14,047 nucleotides of DNA from Pseudomonadota bacterium (GTDB lineage Bacteria; Pseudomonadota; Alphaproteobacteria; Sphingomonadales; Sphingomonadaceae). Position numbers and translations under genes: made by a program. The DNA is taken from positions 1,168 to 15,214 of the forward strand of contig JARXKR010000036.1 of the NCBI GenBank assembly GCA_030271565.1, written 5' to 3'. This document shows positions 5,720 to 12,221 of this stretch, piece after piece (the stretch's first letter is position 1; each line of letters opens with the position of its first letter). Below the pieces are notes generated by a model that ran no database searches, had not been told where the DNA came from, and saw nothing but the letters and a program-made list of their open reading frames with translations.

Positions 5720-7213
5720 ATGAAGCGTTTCTCTTCAGCGATGAGCCGATTGATCCTTTGGCTGCTTGCAGCGGCGCTGACGCTTGACCCCCTCGCCGCC
5801 GCGTCGCGCCAGGATAAAGAGGCGGCGCAGCTGCGGCAGCAGCTGCTTGGCCACATCACCGAACTTGCCAGTGACGCCTATGGCGGGCGCGAGCCGGGGA
5901 CCGACGGTGAGGCCAAGACCCTGCGCTACATCGGCCAGCACTGGTCGGATATCGGGCTGGTCTCGGGCACCAACGATCCCGGCCACCCGTGGTTTGCGCC
6001 AGTCACGCTGGTCGGCCGCCTGCCCGACGCCAGCCGCGCGGTGTTCTCGCGGCGCGGCAAACGGGTGTTCGTGGCGCGGGACCAAGTGCTGGTGATTACC
6101 TCGGGCAAGCGTGCGCTGGTTGAGAACGCACCGCTGCTGTTCGTCGGTACCGGCGCAGTGATCCCGCCGCGCGCGGATCTGGCCGGACGGGTCGCGGTGC
6201 TGCTCGATGGCGGACGCGATGACAGCACGCGCCAGAGCGCCTTGTTGGCGGCCGGCGCGTCGGGCGTGCTGACGGTGCTCGATGGTGATCGCAGCCTGGC
6301 GCACGTCGCGGCGCTGCGCGGGCGCGAAGGGTACGCTCTGGCCGGGGCTGAACTCGGCGGCGATATCGATGCGTTCATCTCGGCGAGCGCGCTGGGCGGG
6401 GTCTTGACGGGGTCAAAGCAGTCGCTTGCCAGCCTGACAGCGGCAGCGGCGGCACCAACCTTCGCGCCGATCCCGCTCGATCTGACCGCGTCGCTCGAGG
6501 CGACCAGCCGCGAAACCCGGATCCACACCCACAACGTGATCGGCAGGCTGCCGGGCAGACGGCCTGAACTGGGCGCGGTGCTGCTGGTGGCGCACTGGGA
6601 CCACTTCGGCACTTGTGCGCAGCCGCCCGCAGAGCACCTGATCTGCAACGGCGCGATCGATAACGCCAGCGGCCTGGCGGTGCTGATCGAAGCCGCGCGG
6701 CGGCTCGCCAAAGGTCCGCAGATGGACCGCGACGTCTATTTTATTGCCACCACCGGTGAGGAACTCGGGCTGCTTGGGGCGCAGGCCTTTGCCGAAAACC
6801 CGCCGATCCCGCTCGCGCAATTCGTTGCCGCGTTCAATATCGACAGCGTTGCATTGGCCCCGGCCGGTCAGCCCTTTGGCGTGGTTGGCAAGGGGCTGAC
6901 CGGGCTCGACCCGCAGATCGCAGCGGTGGCCAAGCAGCAAAAGAAGAAGGTGGTGTTTGACGAGAAGGCCAATGCTTACGTCAAGCGGCAGGACGGCTGG
7001 GCTTTGCTGCAACACGATGTGCCGGCGGTGATGGTTTCCAGCTCGTGGTCCGACCTCGCCTTGGTCGAGCGCTTTTTCGAGACCGATTACCACCGCCCGA
7101 GCGACGTGGTGAAGCCCGGGCTGGAGCTGGGCGGGGCGGCCGATGATGTCGAATTCCTGGCCGCGCTGGTGCGCTGGTTCGGCGATCCGAAGAAAGTGCC
7201 CAAGCGGCCCTAG
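5720..7213 (+). CDS. Secreted M28-family zinc metallopeptidase (aminopeptidase-like)
   Basis: A 497-residue exported peptidase with two co-catalytic zinc ions. A signal peptide occupies about 1-28 (MKRFSSAMSRLILWLLAAALTLDPLAAAS). The usual N-terminal segment with DAYGGREPGTDGE (52-64) leads into a PA-like insert domain of about 140-200 with GAVIPPRADLAGRVAVLLDGG. The catalytic domain follows. All five M28 zinc ligands and the general base are visible: His292 in VAHWDHFG, Asp314 in GAIDNASG, Glu347-Glu348 in TTGEELGLLG, Asp375 in FNIDSVA and His458 in DYHRPSD. The ATG at 5720 gives the complete signal peptide; a further ATG at 5741 would shorten it and has no better ribosome site. Probably a periplasmic aminopeptidase for peptide scavenging; the exact substrate is unknown. 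It stands alone between bdhA and guaB. Confidence 0.9.
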   Translation: MKRFSSAMSRLILWLLAAALTLDPLAAASRQDKEAAQLRQQLLGHITELASDAYGGREPGTDGEAKTLRYIGQHWSDIGLVSGTNDPGHPWFAPVTLVGRLPDASRAVFSRRGKRVFVARDQVLVITSGKRALVENAPLLFVGTGAVIPPRADLAGRVAVLLDGGRDDSTRQSALLAAGASGVLTVLDGDRSLAHVAALRGREGYALAGAELGGDIDAFISASALGGVLTGSKQSLASLTAAAAAPTFAPIPLDLTASLEATSRETRIHTHNVIGRLPGRRPELGAVLLVAHWDHFGTCAQPPAEHLICNGAIDNASGLAVLIEAARRLAKGPQMDRDVYFIATTGEELGLLGAQAFAENPPIPLAQFVAAFNIDSVALAPAGQPFGVVGKGLTGLDPQIAAVAKQQKKKVVFDEKANAYVKRQDGWALLQHDVPAVMVSSSWSDLALVERFFETDYHRPSDVVKPGLELGGAADDVEFLAALVRWFGDPKKVPKRP

Positions 7214-7270
7214 CCCTATCCGCTCACTGCGTTTACATGGGCCGCCACGAATCGAACCGTTAGAGGTACT

Positions 7271-8737
7271 GTGGCTTTTCCCGAGATTCCGCTTGGCTTG
7301 ACCTTCGACGACGTTTTGCTGCGTCCGGGCGAGTCCGACATCGTGCCTTCGATGGCCAACACCAGCACCCGGCTGACCCGCGAGATCGCACTCAACATCC
7401 CGGTGATTTCGTCGGCAATGGACACCGTGACCGAGGCCGACATGGCGATCGTCATGGCGCAGATGGGCGGAATCGGGGTGCTCCACCGCAACCTGACGAT
7501 CGAACAGCAGTGCGCCGCAGTGCGCGCGGTCAAGCGCTTCGAAAGCGGGATGGTGGTCAACCCGATCACGATCGCGCCGGATGCGACGTTGGGCGAGGCC
7601 CGCGCGCTAATGGAAGCGAACCGCATCTCGGGTATCCCGGTGGTCGAACTGGGCGGTAAGCTGGTCGGGATCCTGACCAACCGCGATGTGCGCTTCGCCG
7701 ACAACCCGAAGCAGCCGGTACGCGAGCTGATGACGCACGAAGGTCTGGTCACTGTTCGCGCGGGGGTCAGTCAGGAAGAGGCGAAGCGGCTTTTGCACCA
7801 GCGCCGGATCGAGAAACTCCTGGTGGTCGATGAGCAATTCCATTGCACCGGGCTGATCACGGTCAAGGACATGGAGCGCGCAGTCACTTATCCCGCCGCG
7901 ACCAAGGATGCCACTGGCCGCCTGCGCGTCGCGGCCGCGACGACGGTAGGAGACGCTGGTTACGAGCGGACCGAGGCACTGCTCGCCGCCGAATGCGATG
8001 TGGTGATCATCGATACCGCGCACGGCCACAACAAGGACGTCGCGCGCGCGGTCGAACGGGTCAAGCGGCTCAGCAATTCCGCGCAGGTCGTCGCGGGCAA
8101 CGTCGCCACGTACGCGGCGACCAAGGCGCTGATCGATGCCGGGGCCGATGCGGTCAAGGTCGGGATCGGGCCGGGCTCGATCTGCACCACCCGCGTAGTT
8201 GCCGGGGTCGGCGTGCCGCAGCTCACCGCGGTGATGGAAGCCGCGCGTGCGGCGCGCGAGGCCGGAGTGCCGATCATCGCCGATGGCGGGCTGCGCACCT
8301 CGGGCGATGCGGCCAAGGCGCTGGCAGCAGGCGCGAGCACGATCATGGTCGGCTCGATGCTCGCCGGGACCGAGGAAGCGCCGGGCGAGACGTTCCTGTA
8401 TCAGGGCCGGGTCTACAAGAGCTATCGCGGGATGGGCTCGGTCGGCGCGATGGCGCGCGGCAGTGCCGACCGCTATTTCCAGCAAGACATTAAGGACCAG
8501 ATGAAGCTGGTGCCCGAAGGGATCGAAGGTCAGGTGCCGTACAAGGGCCCTGCCAAGGACGTGGTCCACCAGCTGGTCGGCGGGATCAAGGCGGCGATGG
8601 GCTACACCGGATCGGCGACCATTCCGGACCTTCAGGAACGCGCCGAATTCGTCCGGATCACCAACGCCGGCCTGCGCGAAAGCCACGTCCACGACGTGAC
8701 GATCACGCGCGAGGCGCCCAACTACCCGACGCAATAG
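7271..8737 (+). CDS. guaB: IMP dehydrogenase
   Basis: A 488-residue IMP dehydrogenase. It catalyses the NAD+-dependent conversion of IMP to XMP, the committed step of guanine nucleotide synthesis. The N-terminal TFDDVLLRPG (11-20) and the SSAMDTVTE loop (47-55) are followed by an inserted pair of CBS domains at about 94-205 (DVRFADN and VKDMERAVTYP close the two repeats). The barrel then resumes with GNVAT (276-280), the catalytic loop GSICTTRVVAGVG (302-314) with Cys305, IIADGGLRTSGD (335-346), YRGMGS (385-390) and the flap start DRYFQ (400-404). Length and numbering match Escherichia coli GuaB. Translation starts at GTG 7271, with AGAGG four bases upstream. The next gene starts three bases after the stop, indicating cotranscription. 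Confidence 0.97.
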   Translation: MAFPEIPLGLTFDDVLLRPGESDIVPSMANTSTRLTREIALNIPVISSAMDTVTEADMAIVMAQMGGIGVLHRNLTIEQQCAAVRAVKRFESGMVVNPITIAPDATLGEARALMEANRISGIPVVELGGKLVGILTNRDVRFADNPKQPVRELMTHEGLVTVRAGVSQEEAKRLLHQRRIEKLLVVDEQFHCTGLITVKDMERAVTYPAATKDATGRLRVAAATTVGDAGYERTEALLAAECDVVIIDTAHGHNKDVARAVERVKRLSNSAQVVAGNVATYAATKALIDAGADAVKVGIGPGSICTTRVVAGVGVPQLTAVMEAARAAREAGVPIIADGGLRTSGDAAKALAAGASTIMVGSMLAGTEEAPGETFLYQGRVYKSYRGMGSVGAMARGSADRYFQQDIKDQMKLVPEGIEGQVPYKGPAKDVVHQLVGGIKAAMGYTGSATIPDLQERAEFVRITNAGLRESHVHDVTITREAPNYPTQ

Positions 8738-8740
8738 GCC

Positions 8741-9913
8741 GTGACTCCCGCCGCGCGCGTCCAGTCGGCGATCGAGCTGCTTGACCTGATCATCGCCGCA
8801 GCGCGCGGGCAAGGTGCAAGCGCCGACCGGATCGTCGCTGAATGGTTCAAGACCCGACGCTACATGGGCAGCGGCGACCGGCGTGCGGTGCGTGAGCTGG
8901 TCTACGGAGCGGTGCGAGCCTGCGGCGAAATTCCCGTGAGCGGCCGCGCCGCGATGCTGCGGCTGGGGCAGGGCGACCCGGCGATATTGCCGCTGTTCGA
9001 TGGTTCGCCGCATGCGCCCGATCCGCTGGTGCCGGGTGAGCCGGTGGCGAGCACCGGAATTGCGCCGCGCTGGCTGGAAGAAAAGCTGGCACAAAGCGGG
9101 ATCGCCGGAGACGAGGCGGCAGCTTTGCTGGGCCGCGCGCCGCTCGATGTTCGGGTGAATCCACTCAAAGGCGATATTGGCGCGCTGCCGCTGGCGGGCG
9201 GACCGACGCAGGCACCAAATGCCTTGCGCTTTCCTGCTGGAACTCCGGTCGAACAGTGGGAAGCCTATCACGCGGGCCTAATCGAAGTGCAGGATACCGG
9301 CTCGCAGCTGTGCTGCATGGAGCTGGCCGCAAGGCCCGGCGAAACCGTGCTCGACCTGTGCGCCGGGGCGGGGGGCAAGACGCTCGCGCTGGCCGCGGCG
9401 ATGGACAACCGGGGCCGGCTGATTGCTACCGATACCGATCGCGGCCGGCTCTCGCGGCTGGCATCGCGCGCGGCGCGGGCTGGAGCGATCAATTTCGATT
9501 CCCGGTTGCTCAACCCCGGGCGCGAGGCTGAGATTTTGGCCGACCTGGCCGGACAGTGCGATGCCGTACTGGTCGATGCGCCCTGTTCGGGCACCGGCAC
9601 CTGGCGGCGCAATCCCGAGGCGCGCTGGCGGCTCAGCGGGGCCGAGCTGGCCCGGCTGACCACGCTGCAGATGCGATTGATTGATCTTGCCGCAACGCTG
9701 ATCAAGCCGGGCGGGCGACTGGTCTATGTGACCTGCTCGCTGCTTGACGAAGAGGGCGCAAGTCAAGCCGAAGCATTCCTGCAGCGGCATCCCGAATGGT
9801 CGGCGCAGCCTCCCGAATTGGCCGCCGGAACGCCGCGCGGGCTGGGCCTGCGACTGTCCCCCGCACACGACGCAACCGACGGCTTTTTCATCGCACGTTT
9901 TGTTTCGCCATGA
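8741..9913 (+). CDS. RsmB/NOP-family RNA m5C methyltransferase
   Basis: A 390-residue SAM-dependent RNA (cytosine-5) methyltransferase. A short N-terminal helical region (about 1-70), NusB-like in character, precedes the catalytic domain as in RsmB. Motif I is VLDLCAGAGGKTL (203-215), the SAM-ribose acidic residue is Asp231 in ATDTD, motif IV is DAPCSGTGTWRRNPE (279-293) with Cys282, and motif VI is YVTCSLL (329-335) with Cys332; the last two cysteines are the release base and the nucleophile of this enzyme class. The GTG start at 8741 is three bases after the guaB stop, with no room for its own promoter, so it should be cotranslated or reinitiated after guaB. Whether it is the true 16S C967 enzyme or a paralogue cannot be told from sequence alone. 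Confidence 0.9.
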   Translation: MTPAARVQSAIELLDLIIAAARGQGASADRIVAEWFKTRRYMGSGDRRAVRELVYGAVRACGEIPVSGRAAMLRLGQGDPAILPLFDGSPHAPDPLVPGEPVASTGIAPRWLEEKLAQSGIAGDEAAALLGRAPLDVRVNPLKGDIGALPLAGGPTQAPNALRFPAGTPVEQWEAYHAGLIEVQDTGSQLCCMELAARPGETVLDLCAGAGGKTLALAAAMDNRGRLIATDTDRGRLSRLASRAARAGAINFDSRLLNPGREAEILADLAGQCDAVLVDAPCSGTGTWRRNPEARWRLSGAELARLTTLQMRLIDLAATLIKPGGRLVYVTCSLLDEEGASQAEAFLQRHPEWSAQPPELAAGTPRGLGLRLSPAHDATDGFFIARFVSP

Positions 9914-9939
9914 TAACAGACGCGCAAATGCTTACGCTC

Positions 9940-9945
9940 AAGGAG
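9940..9945 (+). promoter_or_regulatory. Strong ribosome binding site fixing the TPR protein start
   Basis: AAGGAG lies six bases before the ATG at 9952. It excludes the longer open frames that begin inside the methyltransferase gene and fits the signal peptide beginning exactly at this ATG. Confidence 0.8.
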
Positions 9946-9951
9946 CAAATC

Positions 9952-10461
9952 ATGCGTTATACTCCGGTCGCCCTGGCGCTTGCGCTGGCGGCACTATTGA
10001 CCGCCAGCACCAGTTACGGCGCACCGCCCGTACCGCTCGATCCGCGCGCTGCGGCGTTGGTCCAGCAGGGCCGGACCGCGCTGTCGGCAGGCAATGTCGA
10101 GGATGCGGTGGCCGATTTCGAAGGCGCGCTGGCAATCCAGCCGGGGCATGTCGCGATTTACCTCAACCTCGCCGAAGCAGCGCGCAAGCAGGGCATGCAG
10201 GGCAAGGCGCTGCACTATTACCGCCAGGCGCTCAAGCTCGATCCGAGCAACCAGTACGCCATCGCCGGTGAAGGCGAAGCGCTAGTTGAAAAGGGCGCGG
10301 TCGAGAAGGCCAAGCTCAACCTCGCGCGACTTGAGCAGTTGTGCGGCAGCAAGAGCTGCGCCCCGGCCGAAACCCTAAGCGCGGCAATCGCGCGCGGGCC
10401 TGCGCCTCAGATCGTCACCGCCGCGCAGGTCGAGATAAAGCCCGTAGTGACCAGCAACTGA
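9952..10461 (+). CDS. Periplasmic tetratricopeptide-repeat protein
   Basis: A 169-residue exported TPR protein. The signal peptide is MRYTPVALALALAALLTAST, with likely cleavage near SYG-APP (23/24). Two complete 34-residue TPR units follow: about 32-65 (LVQQGRTALSAGNVEDAVAD) and 66-99 (YLNLAEAARKQG, ALHYYRQALKLDP). A third, partial unit lies at about 100-130. Consensus positions are kept (Gly/Ala at 8, Tyr or Phe at 11 and 24, Ala at 20 and 27, Pro at 32). After the repeats, CGSKSC (131-136) carries two cysteines five residues apart that may form a disulfide, and a short unstructured tail ends the protein. TPRs bind partner proteins, which are not identifiable here. It is 38 bases after the methyltransferase and probably in its transcript. 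Confidence 0.82.
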   Translation: MRYTPVALALALAALLTASTSYGAPPVPLDPRAAALVQQGRTALSAGNVEDAVADFEGALAIQPGHVAIYLNLAEAARKQGMQGKALHYYRQALKLDPSNQYAIAGEGEALVEKGAVEKAKLNLARLEQLCGSKSCAPAETLSAAIARGPAPQIVTAAQVEIKPVVTSN

Positions 10462-10464
10462 TCG

Positions 10465-10965
10465 TCAGATCAGATCACGAAACTCTTCTAGAACAGTTCG
10501 ATAGACCCGTTTCTTGAACGGGACGATGAGGTCGGGTAGCAGGTCCGGCTCGACCCATTTCCACTCCTCGAACTCGGCCGGATCATGGGCATCCAGCTTG
10601 ACGTGGCTGTCCTCGCCGCCGAACCGCGCGAGCACCCAGTGCTGGCGCTGGCCGCGATACTGACCCTTCCACAGCTTGCCGACCAGGTCGTCGGGCAGGT
10701 CGTAGAACAGCTCCTCGCGGGTCTGCGCGATCAGGGTAACCTGTTCGGGCAAGACTCCGGTTTCCTCGCTCAGTTCGCGGTATGCGGCGGTATGGAGATC
10801 CTCGCCTTCGTCGATCCCCCCTTGCGGCATCTGCCAATAGACGCCGCCTTCATCGGGCTGGCCGCGGGTGTCGATCCGCCGGCCGACAAAGACCAGTCCC
10901 TGGCCATTGACCAGCATGACGCCAACGCAGGGACGGTACGGAAGATTGGCTTTATCGTCGCTCAT
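10465..10965 (-). CDS. rppH: RNA pyrophosphohydrolase RppH
   Basis: A 166-residue Nudix hydrolase of the RppH/NudH/IalA group. It removes pyrophosphate from triphosphorylated mRNA 5' ends, triggering RNase E-dependent decay; the same family was described as invasion-associated IalA in alphaproteobacteria. The N-terminus NLPYRPCVGVMLVN (7-20) is characteristic, as is YWQMPQGGIDEGED (43-56). The Nudix box is GGIDEGE followed by RELSEETGV (49-71), with the metal-binding Glu64, Glu67 and Glu68. WKGQYRGQRQHWVLARF (99-115) is a further RppH signature. It lies 18 bases downstream of an alpha/beta hydrolase gene on the same strand and converges with the TPR gene with three bases between the stop codons. 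Confidence 0.95.
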   Translation of the reverse strand: MSDDKANLPYRPCVGVMLVNGQGLVFVGRRIDTRGQPDEGGVYWQMPQGGIDEGEDLHTAAYRELSEETGVLPEQVTLIAQTREELFYDLPDDLVGKLWKGQYRGQRQHWVLARFGGEDSHVKLDAHDPAEFEEWKWVEPDLLPDLIVPFKKRVYRTVLEEFRDLI

Positions 10966-10983
10966 CGCCGCGCCTTTGGCCGA

Positions 10984-11919
10984 TCAGCGTCCCAACATCA
11001 ACTTCATTGCAGCCATTATCTTCTCCATATCGACTTGCGCGCTCGGCAGGGCCTTGCGGGTCGTGGAGAAGTCGTGAGTCAGCCCGGGCAAATGGAGGTA
11101 AAGCGTATCGACCCCTGCTGCGACCAGCTTGGCCGCCATCCGGCGTCCCTGATCCTGCAACGGATCGAGCCCTGGAGTGGCTATGATTGCCGGGCACATC
11201 CCCTTGGCCTCGGCGAGCAAGGGAAAGGCCCGCGGGTTGCCGCTCTCGGGCTGATACAGCGAATAGAACCAATCCATCGCGCCTTTGGTCAGGAAATGCC
11301 CTTCGGCAAAGGTTTCCATCGACCCGTCCTGCGATTCGTCGGTGGCGGGATAGAGCAGCACCTGCAGCAGCATCGGCGCGTCGGCCGGTTTATCACACAA
11401 CGCCCGCGCGGTGACTGTGGCGAGGTTGCCCCCGGCGCTGCCGCCGATCGTGACCAGCCCGGTGACCGTCCGGCCAAGCTCGGCCGGGCTTGCCGCGAGC
11501 CAGCGCGCGGCGGCTTCGCAATCGTCGGGCGCGGCGGGGAAGGGGGCTTCGGGCGCGAGCCGGTAATCGACCGCCAGCACCGGCAGATCGAGCACGTGCG
11601 ACAGTTCGGTGCACAGCGAGTTGTGGGTATCGAGATCGCCGATCACATAACCGCCGCCGTGGAAAAACAGGATCACCGGCGAAGGCTCGCGGGCTTCGCG
11701 CACATCATAGAACCGCACCGCGATCGGGCCGGCGGGTCCGGGGCAATTCAGATCCTTGATCACCGCCAGGGGCCGTGGATCGGCCTCGGTCATGGCCTTC
11801 ATCGCCAGGTATCCGGCGCGCTGTTCCTCGGGGATCAGCGCCTCGGGCTGCGGCACGGAGTTCACCAGCGCGAGGAATCCGGCAACATCGGGGCGCACAT
11901 AAATCGAATCATCGGCCAT
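10984..11919 (-). CDS. Alpha/beta hydrolase of the hormone-sensitive lipase (HSL) family
   Basis: A 311-residue esterase/lipase-like enzyme. The oxyanion motif FFHGGGYVIGD (85-95) marks the HSL/bacterial family IV esterases. DYRLAPEAPFPAAPDDC (118-134) follows, and the nucleophile Ser161 lies in IGGSAGGN (158-165). The acid is Asp252 in GLDPLQDQG, and the base is His282 in GLTHDFST, where most relatives have HGF; the substitution lies next to the catalytic His and does not remove it. No signal peptide, so cytoplasmic. Substrates are probably short-chain acyl esters, not determined. AAGGAA lies eight bases before the ATG at 11919. The gene is followed after 18 bases by rppH and likely shares its transcript. 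Similar genes are numerous in sphingomonads, so the function is a family-level call. Confidence 0.9.
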   Translation of the reverse strand: MADDSIYVRPDVAGFLALVNSVPQPEALIPEEQRAGYLAMKAMTEADPRPLAVIKDLNCPGPAGPIAVRFYDVREAREPSPVILFFHGGGYVIGDLDTHNSLCTELSHVLDLPVLAVDYRLAPEAPFPAAPDDCEAAARWLAASPAELGRTVTGLVTIGGSAGGNLATVTARALCDKPADAPMLLQVLLYPATDESQDGSMETFAEGHFLTKGAMDWFYSLYQPESGNPRAFPLLAEAKGMCPAIIATPGLDPLQDQGRRMAAKLVAAGVDTLYLHLPGLTHDFSTTRKALPSAQVDMEKIMAAMKLMLGR

Positions 11920-11945
11920 CAGTTCAGTTCCTTATCCCATAACTT

Positions 11946-12021
11946 CGTCATTGCGAGGAGCGCAGCGACGAAGAGCGTCGCGCCCGGGGCTCTGGATTGC
12001 TTCACTGCGCTCGCAATGACG
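11946..12021. repeat. 76-base palindromic interspersed repeat
   Basis: The ends are perfect 12-base inverted repeats: CGTCATTGCGAG (11946-11957) and CTCGCAATGACG (12010-12021). Pairing continues imperfectly inward (GCGCAG against CTGCGC), and an internal hairpin GCGACG-AAGAG-CGTCGC sits at 11965-11981. The segment TCTGGATTGCTTC (11991-12003) is also typical. From memory, GTCATTGCGAG..CTGGATTGCTTC palindromes are abundant non-coding dispersed repeats in Sphingomonadales and several other bacterial groups. The RNA would fold into a long hairpin on either strand. It lies upstream of both the hydrolase gene and korA, in a gap with no gene. Confidence 0.85.
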
Positions 12022-12221
12022 AGGCAGGTGCCGCGAACCAGTCCCTTTAATCGACAGGTTAAATGGCGAATTGCCACTTGACTAGGCCGTTCCACACTTC
12101 TCTTGTCGAGCGGGAATTGGCGGTGCAGCAGTTTTTCTTGATTGCGCCGCACCACGTGAGGGGACAAGGCGCCGCGGGCAGCCAAATATGGCCGCTTTGT
12201 CGCGCCTCGCAAGGAAGATAC
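12022..12221 (+). promoter_or_regulatory. Leader and promoter region of korA
   Basis: Together with the palindromic repeat this makes a 302-base gap (11920-12221) without a convincing gene. TTGACT at 12078-12083 is a fair -35, but no good -10 follows at 16-18 bases, so the promoter position is unresolved. AAGGAAG at 12211-12217, four bases before the korA ATG, is a clear ribosome binding site. I see no riboswitch or conserved RNA structure. Confidence 0.35.

Noticed and set aside
7214..7270. Purine riboswitch or attenuator before guaB
   Set aside because: The gap is only 57 bases and shows no purine-aptamer features or tandem hairpins.
7607..9271. Minus-strand open frame of 554 codons
   Set aside because: Antisense to guaB and the methyltransferase, both certain genes. 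Long antisense frames are expected at this GC content, and the product shows no recognisable motif.
10585..12081. Plus-strand open frame of 498 codons
   Set aside because: Antisense to rppH and the alpha/beta hydrolase, and it runs into the palindromic repeat. Composition is that of a shadow frame.
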